Below the pieces are notes generated by a model that had not been told where the DNA came from, did not search any database, and worked only from the letters and a program-made list of their open reading frames with translations. From positions 248,001-312,000 of the forward strand of contig CAWAPS010000032.1 of NCBI GenBank assembly GCA_963783945.1: a stretch of DNA of 64,000 bases, in the 5' to 3' direction. Source of the DNA: CAWAPS01 sp963783945. GTDB lineage: Bacteria; Actinomycetota; Acidimicrobiia; Acidimicrobiales; Palsa-688. Both the position numbers and the translations under genes were made by a program. Below are positions 36,316-44,868 of the stretch, piece by piece. Position 1 is the first letter of the stretch. Each line of letters starts with the position of its first letter.

Positions 36316-36397
36316 GGGCGCCGGCAGGACCCGGCGGGCCGGGCACGGACGGAGGCAGGCGACCTGCGAGGCCGGGCGCCGGCAGGACCCGGCGGGC
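36316..36397. repeat. 24-bp direct repeat within GC-rich spacer
   Basis: GGGCGCCGGCAGGACCCGGC plus GGGC occurs at 36316-36339 and again at 36374-36397. The surrounding bases are rich in GGCGCCGGCAGG-type fragments. Between this repeat and the upstream 28/29-bp array lies an AT-richer stretch (about 36073-36182) with direct repeats GACTCCGAGAAAA and GACTACGAGAAAA and a TTTTCTCGG counterpart in inverted orientation. Confidence 0.8.
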
Positions 36398-36483
36398 GCC
36401 GGCAGGCAAGCCCAGGCGCTTGGGCATCAGCAGCCGGTCGCCGGCGCCCGCGGGACGCCCGACTGGTAACCGAGGCCCGGAAG

Positions 36484-36571
36484 GGCGCCACCTTGGAGCC
36501 ACAACCGGGTGGCGCCACCCTGGAGCCACAACCGGGTGGCGCCACCCGGGTGGCGCCACCCGGCGCCACCC
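36484..36571. repeat. Nested GGCGCCACC repeats, two 27-bp units and three partial units
   Basis: Two 27-bp units (36484-36510 and 36511-36537) share GGCGCCACC-(T/C)-TGGAGCCACAACCGGGT. They are followed by a 14-bp and two 10-bp partial units all starting GGCGCCACCC. The array ends five bases from the stop codon of the minus-strand gene at 36576, so it sits in that gene's 3' region. Confidence 0.9.
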
Positions 36572-36575
36572 GCTG

Positions 36576-36917
36576 CTATTTCCTGGCGCTGTCGACCAGA
36601 GCCTCGAAGTTCTCGTACAGGCGCGGCTCACCGAGGCGCAGCCGCTCCCGCTTGGCCGCCGTCCCCACCCTGGACCAACCTCCCTCCACCCACCACAGAT
36701 CGAGAACCAGGTCCCGGTCAAGGACGTTCTGCTTCACGAGCGTCCCTACGACCTCGCCGAACTGGAGCATCTTCCTGACGGCCGGCTCGCCCATCGAGGC
36801 GGTCGCAGGATCGAACCCCTCGGCGAACAGCGTCTGGGCAACCTCGTCAAGGTCGAGCTCTGTTCCCCACCGGACGAGCTGTACCACCAACGCGGCATCA
36901 TCGTACGTAGCACCCAT
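36576..36917 (-). CDS. Small hypothetical protein, acidic
   Basis: 113-aa protein with no recognised domain. From the ATG at 36917 it reads MGATYDDAALVVQLVRWGTE, then LDLDEVAQTLFAEGFDP, and is mostly helical with alternating acidic residues and hydrophobics. GGAGGAG upstream of the ATG supports this start over the 23-codon longer frame. It resembles the many small actinobacterial helical proteins of unknown function (DUF4760-like in style, not certain). Divergent from the PPOX gene, with 125 bp between starts; its 3' end runs into a repeat block. Confidence 0.65.
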   Translation of the reverse strand: MGATYDDAALVVQLVRWGTELDLDEVAQTLFAEGFDPATASMGEPAVRKMLQFGEVVGTLVKQNVLDRDLVLDLWWVEGGWSRVGTAAKRERLRLGEPRLYENFEALVDSARK

Positions 36918-37042
36918 CGCCCTCTCCTCCCCCCATGCACGGCAGGCGTCACGACCAAATCTAGGCAAGCGACGAAGGGCAATCAACCGGCTGTCACATC
37001 GAAGCGTGCGCCGGCGGCCCGCCAGGTGAGATAGTCACGATC

Positions 37043-37483
37043 GTGGATCTATCCGAGGTTGACCGCATCGGGGCGGAGGACCGCTACCTGGCCGTGGTCG
37101 CTACCAGCCGGGCGGACGGGACCGTGCAGGCCTCGCTCGTGAATGCCGGCGTCCTGACCCACCCGGTGACCGGCGAGCAGGTCGTGGGCTTCGTGACCTA
37201 CGGCCGAGCCAAGCTGTCGAACCTCCGACGCCGGGCTCGAGCGACTGTGGTGTTCCGGGCCGGCTGGCGCTGGGCCGCAGTGGAGGGGACCTGTGACATC
37301 ATCGGACCCGGCGACCCCTATCCCGGGTTCGAGCCGTCAGAGACACCGGGGCTGCTCCGGGCCATATTCCGTGCCGCCGGCGGAACCCATGACGACTGGG
37401 GCACCTTCGACCGGGTGATGAAAGACGAAGGGCGTGCGGCTGTTCTCGTCCGTCCGGATCGCATCTACTCGAACCCCGGCTGA
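37043..37483 (+). CDS. PPOX-class (pyridoxamine phosphate oxidase-fold) F420/FMN-binding protein
   Basis: 146-aa split-barrel protein: YLAVVATSRADGTVQASLVN, FVTYGRAKLSNLRRRARATV and GWRWAAVEGTCDIIGP are the consecutive strands of the PPOX fold, the class that binds flavin or coenzyme F420 in actinobacteria. GTG start at 37043. A C-terminal motif VLVRPDRIYSNPG is usual in this subfamily (TIGR03618-like). Substrate unknown. Faces a small divergent gene; no operon partner on the plus strand. Confidence 0.85.
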   Translation: MDLSEVDRIGAEDRYLAVVATSRADGTVQASLVNAGVLTHPVTGEQVVGFVTYGRAKLSNLRRRARATVVFRAGWRWAAVEGTCDIIGPGDPYPGFEPSETPGLLRAIFRAAGGTHDDWGTFDRVMKDEGRAAVLVRPDRIYSNPG

Positions 37484-37613
37484 GCCCGCCGGCCTCGGCA
37501 AGAGGTCACGACGGGCGGACGCGAAAGCGGAGCGACGGCCCCGCCTGCCTGCCTTGGCTCCCCGCCCCCCGGCCGGCGTCCGCTCCCGACGCCGGGCCGC
37601 CCGAGCACAAGGC

Positions 37614-38210
37614 TCAGGAACCCCACCGGCCACGATGGACGACCTCACCTCGGGGCCGCCGCCGGCTGCTCAAGTCGCTCGCCGGCTCGGCCGGATACCC
37701 GATCGAGATGGCTCCGATAGGGCGGAACTGCGCCGGCACATCGAACGCCGCCCGGAAGGCATCGATGCGCTCGATGGGGAGGCCGAAGAAGCAGGCGCCC
37801 AGCCCCAGGTCGACTGCGCTGAGCAGAATCAGCATGGCCGCGAATCCGGTGTCGATGTCCCAGTACGGGGCGGGCCACCAGGAGTCGGAACGGTTTGTGA
37901 ATCCCTTGTCCCGCTCGGCGTAGCGGTCCAGGTAGACGTCCTTGTTGGAGCAGGGAACGATCAGCAACGGCGCGTCGAACGAAGTGGCAAACCACTCGTC
38001 CGCCCCGTGTTCGGGGGTTACGGCGGTCCGGAACCGGGCCACGTCGTCCGGCCGGTCGAGGACCAGAAACCCCCAGCCCTGCGAGAACCCGGCCGACGGA
38101 GCCCGCAAGGCGTTGGCGACGAGTGCCTCCGAGACTTCAGGCGGAACCGGCCGCTCGGTGTCATAGCGGCGGACCATCCTCCGCTGTCGCACCACGTCTT
38201 GAAAATCCAT
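37614..38210 (-). CDS. Nitroreductase-family protein
   Basis: 198-aa FMN-dependent oxidoreductase of the nitroreductase fold. MDFQDVVRQRRMVRRYDTER is the family N-terminus, with NALRAPSAGFSQGWGFLVLD (FMN contacts) and AAMLILLSAVDLGLGACFFG at the second FMN-binding helix. The IGAISIGYPAEP ending is typical. The ATG at 38210 is preferred; 44 codons upstream lack family similarity. The substrate could be a nitroaromatic, enone or dehydropiperazine; unknown. Confidence 0.9.
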   Translation of the reverse strand: MDFQDVVRQRRMVRRYDTERPVPPEVSEALVANALRAPSAGFSQGWGFLVLDRPDDVARFRTAVTPEHGADEWFATSFDAPLLIVPCSNKDVYLDRYAERDKGFTNRSDSWWPAPYWDIDTGFAAMLILLSAVDLGLGACFFGLPIERIDAFRAAFDVPAQFRPIGAISIGYPAEPASDLSSRRRPRGEVVHRGRWGS

Positions 38211-38259
38211 GGCGCCAGACTGCCACGCCCGGCCTCTCCATTTCAGAGATGACAGGCGG

Positions 38260-40677
38260 TCAGACGACGAATGAAAGCGAGAATGGTGCGCCGGCATTGG
38301 GCACCACACACTGCCCGTCGCTGAGAGGGACGCTGGTCCCACCCAGCTTCACCGACGCCGGGTGGCCGCCGTGGACGAACAGGCGGAATCTTTCTCGGGC
38401 GAACTCGGGGAATCCGTCGCCTTCCACTTCCCCTGTCAAAGTCAGCCGGTGCCCGTCGCGAGCCACCTCGAACCAGGTGCGGTATCGGCCTCCCTCGAGA
38501 GCGGCCACCGTGCGCCCGTCATCCTCGTCCAGCCGTGACCGGTAGGTACCGTCCGCGCCGGGTACGAAGAGGTGCAGTTCGATCTCGACGGGGTAGTACC
38601 CGGCCGCGGACGGGGGCGCTTCCGGCCACTGCGCGATGACGGACCCGCCGCGCCCGTAGACGGGAATGGCGCTCATCGACGTCGGTGCCACAACGAACCC
38701 AGGGCCTTGCAGCGATGTCCCGTCATGCCAGTCGTACCAGGTGTCGGCGGGCAAATACACCTGACGGGCGGTCGAGCCGGCTTGCCAGACCGGCGCCACC
38801 ATCAGGTCCGGCCCGAGCAGAAACTGATCGTCGATGTCGCGCACCGCCGCGTCGTATTGATAATCAAACACCAGCGGGCGCTGGACGGGGGCACCCGTCT
38901 CGGCCGCCGTCACGAACGTGGTGTAGAGGTACGGCATCAGGCGATATCGCATGCCGATCGCCTGGCGAACCAACCGCTGGACGACCTCGCCCCAGGTCCA
39001 GGGGTACTGGTCGACTGTGTCGATCTCGGTATGGTTCCGGCAGAAGGGAGTGAGAACCCCGTACTGGATCCACCGCAAGAACAACTCGGCGTTGGCATTC
39101 CCGCTGAACCCTCCGATGTCGGCGCCTACGAACGGCTGCCCCGACACGCCGAACCCGTTTGCCATCGGCACGCTGAGCCACAGGTGATCCCATCGCGAAA
39201 GGTTGTCGCCCATCCAGTTGGCAGCAACCCGCTGGATGCCGGCCGACCCGGCCCGGGACAGCACAAACGGGCGACGGCCCGGCATCGCCTCGAGGAGCCC
39301 GGCCGTGGTCGCCATCGCCATCATGAGGGCGTACTGGTTGTGATAGCGGGCGTGGGAACAGCGGCCGCCGGCGAAACGCATGGCGCCGGCGTCAATAGCC
39401 CCGGTTGCCGGCTCGTTCATGTCGTTCCAGATGCCGGCCAGCCCCGACCGCACGTGGGCCCCGTTCAGCTCCCCCCACCACTGGCGGGTTTCAGGCTTGG
39501 CGAAGTCCGGAAACGCGGTGTCCCCTGGCCATACCTGACCTATGTACGTGTCCCCGCCCTCGGTCTGGCAGAGCAGGTCGCGGTCCCGGCCCTGGTCGAA
39601 CACCCAGTATCCGGGCTCGTACTTGATACCGGGGTCGACGATCGTGACCACGTTGAAGCCTTGCCCCCTCAACCGGTCGAGCATCCCGGTCGGGTCCGGG
39701 AATGCGCTGTTGTCCCAGGTGAACACCCGGTACCCGTCCATGTGCTCGATGTCGAGCCAGATTGCGTCGCACGGGATGTCAAGATCGCGGAATTTCCGAG
39801 CGATGCCTTCGACCTGGTCCTGGGTGTAGCGGAACCAGCGGCACTGGTGATATCCGAGTGACCACAGCGGCGGCAGGGCCATGCGGCCGGTCAGCCAGGT
39901 GTAGGCGGAGAGGATCGCCGGCATGTCAGGCCCGGCAAACACGTATTCCACATACTGCCCACCACCGAAGTGGAAGCTGTACTCGTCGGGCCGGGTGAAG
40001 TCGTATGCCCCCCGATACCCGTTGTCGACGAAGGACCCGGCCATGGCGCCGGTCGGGTAGGCGTGGTGGTAGAAGAACGGGATCGACACGTAGTACGGGT
40101 CGTAGTCGGTGCTGGTCCGGTCTCCGCGCGGGTCGTCGGGCCGCCTCCCGGCGGTGAACTCGCGGACGGTTGCCGGCTGGAGGACATCGTTGTTCCACAG
40201 CGTGAAGTCCCGTCCCCTCCGGTTCGAGCGGCCGGTTTTCTCGCCCAAGCCGTACACCGCGTCCTCGGGCCGGCAGCGCCGGCGCACGGTGAACGCGTCG
40301 TTCAGGGTGGCGTAAGCCCAGTGTTGTCCCCACTCGTCGGCAGCCGTCTCCACCACCGGTGTGCCGTCACGGCGGTGAACATCGAGCCGGAACGGGTCCA
40401 GCCCCAGCGACACGACCAGGGCCGGGGTACTCATACGGACCTCGCCGGGTGTCCTCTCGAACGCGGCCTCGCCTGGGCGGGAAAAAGGATCGATGCACAC
40501 GGCGAATGTCGGCGTCTCGTCGAAGCGGCCGCCCCTGCTCATGGCGATGCGCACCACGTCCGGCCGGACCACCTCGATCCGTAGACGCTCACCGTGGAGG
40601 CGTGCCTCCAGGCCCCGTTGCCCGAAGTCGACAGAGTCCACCCGTTCGAACCGGATGTAGTGGTCCGTGTCGATCAC
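38260..40677 (-). CDS. GH31 family alpha-glucosidase/alpha-xylosidase
   Basis: 805-aa glycoside hydrolase family 31. The catalytic nucleophile is D419 in GIWNDMNEPA and the acid/base is D491 in WMGDNLSRW. LPPLWSLGYHQCRWFRY and CDAIWLDIEHMDGYRVFTWD are strong family signatures. The GTG at 40677 is preceded by GGAGGAG six bases away, which fixes the start; the longer open frame (101 extra codons) is not coding. No signal peptide, so it probably acts in the cytoplasm on imported oligosaccharides. It sits last in a minus-strand run, 65 bp after the UbiA-like gene. Confidence 0.94.
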   Translation of the reverse strand: MIDTDHYIRFERVDSVDFGQRGLEARLHGERLRIEVVRPDVVRIAMSRGGRFDETPTFAVCIDPFSRPGEAAFERTPGEVRMSTPALVVSLGLDPFRLDVHRRDGTPVVETAADEWGQHWAYATLNDAFTVRRRCRPEDAVYGLGEKTGRSNRRGRDFTLWNNDVLQPATVREFTAGRRPDDPRGDRTSTDYDPYYVSIPFFYHHAYPTGAMAGSFVDNGYRGAYDFTRPDEYSFHFGGGQYVEYVFAGPDMPAILSAYTWLTGRMALPPLWSLGYHQCRWFRYTQDQVEGIARKFRDLDIPCDAIWLDIEHMDGYRVFTWDNSAFPDPTGMLDRLRGQGFNVVTIVDPGIKYEPGYWVFDQGRDRDLLCQTEGGDTYIGQVWPGDTAFPDFAKPETRQWWGELNGAHVRSGLAGIWNDMNEPATGAIDAGAMRFAGGRCSHARYHNQYALMMAMATTAGLLEAMPGRRPFVLSRAGSAGIQRVAANWMGDNLSRWDHLWLSVPMANGFGVSGQPFVGADIGGFSGNANAELFLRWIQYGVLTPFCRNHTEIDTVDQYPWTWGEVVQRLVRQAIGMRYRLMPYLYTTFVTAAETGAPVQRPLVFDYQYDAAVRDIDDQFLLGPDLMVAPVWQAGSTARQVYLPADTWYDWHDGTSLQGPGFVVAPTSMSAIPVYGRGGSVIAQWPEAPPSAAGYYPVEIELHLFVPGADGTYRSRLDEDDGRTVAALEGGRYRTWFEVARDGHRLTLTGEVEGDGFPEFARERFRLFVHGGHPASVKLGGTSVPLSDGQCVVPNAGAPFSLSFVV

Positions 40678-40742
40678 CTGGTACTCCTCCGATGCTCGAG
40701 GGTTACCTGCGGCCTTCGCCGCATGCAACTCCGCGAGGCTGT

Positions 40743-41486
40743 CTAGTGGCCGCTTCGGGAGATGACAAGGGCCACTCCGAGTGCGCAGCTTGACCAGGAG
40801 AGGGTGATGAGCGTCCGCTCCAAGGGCCGGAGCAAGGACGCTCGATCGATGGTTCGCCGGCTCCCGTCCCGGTACAGCCGCTCCCCTGACACCGCCGTCA
40901 CCCGGCGCCGGATGTCGCGGGCCTCCGTGCTGAGTGTTCTCTGCGCTTCGGACAGGCCGTAGGCAAACACCGCGCCGCACAGGGCAGACAGGCTGAAACG
41001 GCCGGTCTGGGCGTAATACGCCGTCAGTAGAGGGAACGCCCCCCAGGACGCGGCGAAGACGAAATCATTGTGCAGCCGGCCGTCGAAAAGCTCGAGGTTG
41101 TAGGCCACAACGAGTAGTACGCCCACCGCGATGAAAGGTGCCAGCCCCCATCCGACCTGACTTATCCCTATGGCTCCCAGCGCGGCCGCAGCACACAGAG
41201 AAGCGCCGGCGACGGCGGCGAGGATCGAGGAGGGAATCGATGTCCCGAGGGGTCGACCGCGGAATTCGTCCAGGGCGTGCGCCGCGACACCCACGGCAAG
41301 GGCGAATGCCAGCAGGGTGGCGACCAGCCTCTCGGCATTGACGTGGGTAGCCAATCCCGCACCGATGAGGACATACGACAGGTGCCAGGCGGTATAGGGA
41401 GGGTGGAGGATCGTAATCCAGTCGCCCCATTTACCAGGCGACGCGGCGTACCATGCCGGGCGGCGCTGCGAACCCTCAACACTCAT
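40743..41486 (-). CDS. UbiA-like polytopic membrane protein
   Basis: 247-aa membrane protein with about seven hydrophobic segments (YTAWHLSYVLIGAGLATHV, LVATLLAFALAVGVAAHALD, ILAAVAGASLCAAAALG, and VGWGLAPFIAVGVLLVVAYN among them). It contains AAHALDEFRGRPLGTSIP, similar in place and character to the aspartate-rich prenyl-diphosphate site of UbiA transferases, and YNLELFDGRLHND at the second site, though neither exact DxxxD motif is clear. It starts 11 bp inside the upstream methyltransferase gene, so the two are translationally coupled. I favour a UbiA-family or related lipid-modifying protein; activity uncertain. Confidence 0.65.
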   Translation of the reverse strand: MSVEGSQRRPAWYAASPGKWGDWITILHPPYTAWHLSYVLIGAGLATHVNAERLVATLLAFALAVGVAAHALDEFRGRPLGTSIPSSILAAVAGASLCAAAALGAIGISQVGWGLAPFIAVGVLLVVAYNLELFDGRLHNDFVFAASWGAFPLLTAYYAQTGRFSLSALCGAVFAYGLSEAQRTLSTEARDIRRRVTAVSGERLYRDGSRRTIDRASLLRPLERTLITLSWSSCALGVALVISRSGH

Positions 41487-42222
41487 GGTCGACGGTCTTT
41501 TGACCCCACATGACCAACCCACCGCCGAGACTCATCAGCCTTACCTGTACCCGCTGCAACCCCGCTTCCTCCCACGCTTTCACGTGCCATGCCGTCGGGT
41601 ACTGGCGGTAGTGCTGAGAAATCGAAGGGCCGAGAAACCGGCCCACGTCGAACCACTCCCGACCGCCCGTGACATACCCGGCAACCGGCAGCACGGCTCG
41701 AGTGTAGAGCAGCCACAACCCCTTACTGACCGGGTGGGGCGGCACGTGGAAATCCAGGTTGGCCACCGTTCCTCCGGGCTTGACCACCCGCACCAACTCC
41801 CGCAGGGTGGCAGCCGGGTCCGCGACATACCGCAACAGGTAGGTGAAGGTGAGGGCGTCAAAGGTGGCGTCGGAAAATGGCAGCTCCTCGGCCCGGCCGA
41901 TGAGCAGCTGAACCCGGTCGGCATAAGGACTGCGGGAGACGTTGGCGGCCCCGGCGCGAAGCATCTCCGGCGTGATATCCATGCCCGTGATCCTCGCGGT
42001 AGTACGCCCAGCCAGCTCCAGGGCCACCCCGGCCGGACCGGTCGCCACATCGAGCACCGAGCGCGGAGAACCCGCCGTCGCCTGGTCGACCATGGCCCGC
42101 CGCCAGCGCCGGTTCTGCCCCATCGACAGAACCTCGGCCAGGCGGTCGTAGCGGGGCGGCAGACCGTCGAACAACTGTTGGGCGAAACGCTGGGGTTCCC
42201 GCCTGGACTCGACTACTTTCAT
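41476..42222 (-). CDS. Class I SAM methyltransferase, UbiE/MenG-like
   Basis: 248-aa methyltransferase with the ubiquinone/menaquinone methyltransferase pattern: N-terminal FDGLPPRYDRLAEVLSMGQNRRWRR, motif I VLDVATGPAGVALELA, then LPFSDATFDALTFTYLLRYV (motif II) and VVKPGGTVANLDF (motif III). GAGGAG precedes the ATG at 42222. In family terms it methylates a prenylated quinone ring; here it is coupled to a UbiA-like gene, which fits a lipid-quinone or prenyl-lipid role. The chromosomal menG and menA may be elsewhere, so this could be a divergent paralogue pair. Overlap with the next gene is 11 bp. Confidence 0.88.
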   Translation of the reverse strand: MKVVESRREPQRFAQQLFDGLPPRYDRLAEVLSMGQNRRWRRAMVDQATAGSPRSVLDVATGPAGVALELAGRTTARITGMDITPEMLRAGAANVSRSPYADRVQLLIGRAEELPFSDATFDALTFTYLLRYVADPAATLRELVRVVKPGGTVANLDFHVPPHPVSKGLWLLYTRAVLPVAGYVTGGREWFDVGRFLGPSISQHYRQYPTAWHVKAWEEAGLQRVQVRLMSLGGGLVMWGQKTVDHEC

Positions 42223-42327
42223 GCGCCGCTCCTCGTCGGAGTGATCCTCCTTGGAGGACTTAGGGACCTGGCTCGACCGTAGCCTTATACGCAGACGTGG
42301 GGCGGCTGGTTTGCCGATCGGCGGATC

Positions 42328-43563
42328 TCAGTCGAGCCCGGCCAGAGCGGCGCTCCTGTCGTCACCGGCGCGTATCCCCGGAAGGAACAGGAAAGCAAGG
42401 GTGACGACCGCTCCCGCCGTGCCCGAGATCACCAGGGTCCTTCGCGACCCGAGCGCGTCGGCCACGGGAGCCGTCAGGGCGTAGCTCAGAGGAAGGAGGG
42501 CGGTCGAAATGCACCAGTCGATGCTGGAAACGCGACCGAGTACTGCGTTGGGAACCCGTCTCTGTTTCAGGGTGGCCCAAACGACGGTTCCCATCGCCTC
42601 CGCCCCGTTGACGACGACGGCGGCCGCGGCCAGGCCCAGCGCGCCGGTCGCCAACCCGTAGCCGGCAACGGCGAGTGTGGCGAAGGTCCACCACCCGTAC
42701 ACCCACAGCATGGGTTGCGCCGGATCTCGGCGGCCCGCCGTCACCGCGCCGATCAGCGCCCCGACTCCACCGGCCGCTAGCACCATCCCGTAGACCGACG
42801 CCCCCGCGTGTACAGAGTTGCGAATCACGAAGGGCAGCAGAACCTGGGTGGGTCCGATGAACAACAGATAGGCGAACGTGGCCGACAGGAAGGTGCCCCA
42901 CAGCCATACATGGCTTCGGACGTAGCGCAATCCCTCCAGGACGTCGCGGCCCAGACCGACGCGGGGGCGGGCCGCGGGTTCCAGCCGGGCCGTCATCCGC
43001 GTCACGCACCCGGCCGAGAAGGCGAAGGTGGCAGCGTCAAGGGCGAATGCTCCCCACGGGTGCAATAAAGCCACCGCCACGCCTCCGAGCGCCGGTCCGG
43101 CAAGTTGAAGGGCGGTGGGGCGCACGAATTGGTCGATGGCGTTGGCCTGAATCAGTTCGTGCTCCGGAACCAGTTCGGGGACCAAGGCGTCGAGCGCAGG
43201 GGCGGCGAAAGCGGACGCGGTGCCGGTCACCGCCGCCACCAGGCACAGCTCGTAGAGCCGGGCCGACCCGACGGCGACGACACCGGCAAGACCGGCTATG
43301 GCAACGGCCCGGGCCGTGTCGGCCCATAGCAGCACACGGCGCCGGGACACCCGATCCGAGATCGCTCCGCCCAGGAGCACGAGAACCAGTTGCGGAACCG
43401 ATATGGCCAGGCCGACAAGGGCCAGCGCAGATGGGCGGTCGGAGATGGTGTACGCCTGCCAGGCCACGGCCACCAGAAAGATCCCGTCGCCGAGCAGCGA
43501 CACGGCCATGCCGGTCCACAGGAGCCGGAAGTCCCGCCGGCGCAAAGGGGCCGGGAGCGCCAC
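42328..43563 (-). CDS. MFS transporter (MFS_3/enterobactin-exporter-like)
   Basis: 411-aa, about 12-TM major facilitator of the siderophore/macrolide-efflux type: FRLLWTGMAVSLLGDGIFLVAVAW (TM1 motif), GGAISDRVSRRRVLLWADTA (loop 2-3 motif A) and AFAAPALDALVPELVPEHELIQANA, all typical of MFS_3 proteins. Probable GTG start at 43563. The alpha-oxoamine-synthase-like gene ends 15 bp upstream, so the two are likely one transcript. The arrangement suggests export of that enzyme's product, which is inference. Confidence 0.9.
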   Translation of the reverse strand: MALPAPLRRRDFRLLWTGMAVSLLGDGIFLVAVAWQAYTISDRPSALALVGLAISVPQLVLVLLGGAISDRVSRRRVLLWADTARAVAIAGLAGVVAVGSARLYELCLVAAVTGTASAFAAPALDALVPELVPEHELIQANAIDQFVRPTALQLAGPALGGVAVALLHPWGAFALDAATFAFSAGCVTRMTARLEPAARPRVGLGRDVLEGLRYVRSHVWLWGTFLSATFAYLLFIGPTQVLLPFVIRNSVHAGASVYGMVLAAGGVGALIGAVTAGRRDPAQPMLWVYGWWTFATLAVAGYGLATGALGLAAAAVVVNGAEAMGTVVWATLKQRRVPNAVLGRVSSIDWCISTALLPLSYALTAPVADALGSRRTLVISGTAGAVVTLAFLFLPGIRAGDDRSAALAGLD

Positions 43564-43578
43564 GGTCGCTTCAGCCTG

Positions 43579-44868
43579 TCAGCCCGGCGTGGCCCGCTGC
43601 ATGTCGAACCGGTCGCTGAGCTCGACGAGCACTCGGTTGAGCTGTTCGATTTCGCTGTCATCGTTGGCCGCCGTCACCTGGATCCTGAAACCCACCTGGC
43701 TTCTCGGCACGAGCGGGTAGGCGGCCAGGGTCACATAAATGCCCCGGTCGAAAAGAAACCTTCCTACACCATCGATGTCGTCAGCGCCGCCCAAGGGAAG
43801 CTCGATCACGGGGAGACCCGACTTGTTGAGGGTCAGCAGCCCGAGACTCTCGATCTGATCCAGGACGCGTCCTGTCTTGGCCCGCAGGTCGCGACGGATG
43901 TCGTCTCCCTCGCAGTCGTTGACATCGAAGCCGGCAAGCACCGTCGCGAGCGAAGCGGTCGGCGACGGCCCCGAATAGAGATAAGGGGCGGCTGCGACCT
44001 TCAGATAATTCTTCAGCCAGGTGGGCACGGCCAGGAACGCCGCCAGCGACGAGTAGGCCTTCGAGAAGCCGCCCACCAGTACCACATTGTCGTAGCTCTC
44101 GCCGAAGAACCTCACCAGGCTGTTTCCCCGTGAGCCCCACGGCATGTTGACGCTGGGAGACTCGCCGATGATGCCGAACCCGTGGGCGTCGTCGACGTAG
44201 AGCAAGGCGTCGTATTCACGGCAGATACGGGCGTAAAGAGGCAGATCCGGAGCGTTGCCGGTCATACTGTTGACGCCGTCGGCGCAGAAGACCTTAGACA
44301 TGTTTGCCGGCAGTGACCTCAAGACCTCCTCCAGGTGCCCGGGGTCGTTGGCTCGCACCCGGTGGAGGCTGGCCCCGCATCCCCTCGCGATGGCCGCCCC
44401 TTCGTAAATCGTCTTGTGAGCGTGGGCGTCGACGAGCACCGCGCCCTGACCGGCGATAGCCGGTATGACCGAGGTGTGAATCAAAGTGATCGTCGGCAGC
44501 ACCAGGGTGTCCGGCGCGCCCAGTAATTCTCTGAGCCGCTCCTCGATCTCCAGGTACGGGCGGGGGTTGCCGAGCAGGCGCGACCAGCTCGGGTGAGTGC
44601 CCCATCGACGCACGAGCGGCTCGACCGATGCCATGATCTCCGGGTGCAGATCGAAGCCGAGGTAATTACAGGAGGCGAAATCGCACAGCCAGTGGCTCCC
44701 TATGCGGATGCGGCGGCCCTGTATCTCGTCTATGACAGCATCCATCATGGGATGGGAAGCGCGCAGCCGTTCGAGATCGGCCCACCTGCTGTCCACCCGG
44801 GCCCGCTCGGATGGCACGCCGACGCCGCTCTCCACCGGCCCGCGGGGCTCGGTCCACAGTGTTGTCAT
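43579..44868 (-). CDS. Aminotransferase class I/II-fold PLP enzyme, alpha-oxoamine-synthase-like
   Basis: 429-aa PLP enzyme of the alpha-oxoamine synthase group (BioF, Kbl, serine palmitoyltransferase, CqsA), which condenses an acyl thioester with an amino acid. CDFASCNYLGFDLHPEI is the group's N-terminal signature. PLP-related residues are the stacking His in DAHAHKTIYEGA, D-D-A-H-G-F-G in YVDDAHGFGIIG (usually DEAH) and the Schiff-base lysine in GGFSKAYSS. No biotin or threonine genes are adjacent. Its ATG overlaps the stop of the GGDEF/EAL gene (ATGA) and an MFS transporter follows, so it may make a secreted or signalling molecule rather than a housekeeping one. Product unknown. Confidence 0.88.
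   Translation of the reverse strand: MTTLWTEPRGPVESGVGVPSERARVDSRWADLERLRASHPMMDAVIDEIQGRRIRIGSHWLCDFASCNYLGFDLHPEIMASVEPLVRRWGTHPSWSRLLGNPRPYLEIEERLRELLGAPDTLVLPTITLIHTSVIPAIAGQGAVLVDAHAHKTIYEGAAIARGCGASLHRVRANDPGHLEEVLRSLPANMSKVFCADGVNSMTGNAPDLPLYARICREYDALLYVDDAHGFGIIGESPSVNMPWGSRGNSLVRFFGESYDNVVLVGGFSKAYSSLAAFLAVPTWLKNYLKVAAAPYLYSGPSPTASLATVLAGFDVNDCEGDDIRRDLRAKTGRVLDQIESLGLLTLNKSGLPVIELPLGGADDIDGVGRFLFDRGIYVTLAAYPLVPRSQVGFRIQVTAANDDSEIEQLNRVLVELSDRFDMQRATPG

Noticed and set aside
34821..36569. 582-codon minus-strand frame with repeated PAPRPFTAGAPPPGLSR-like peptide
   Set aside because: The peptide repeats are only the translation of the GC-rich tandem repeats and the remainder is antisense to lhr; no start context.
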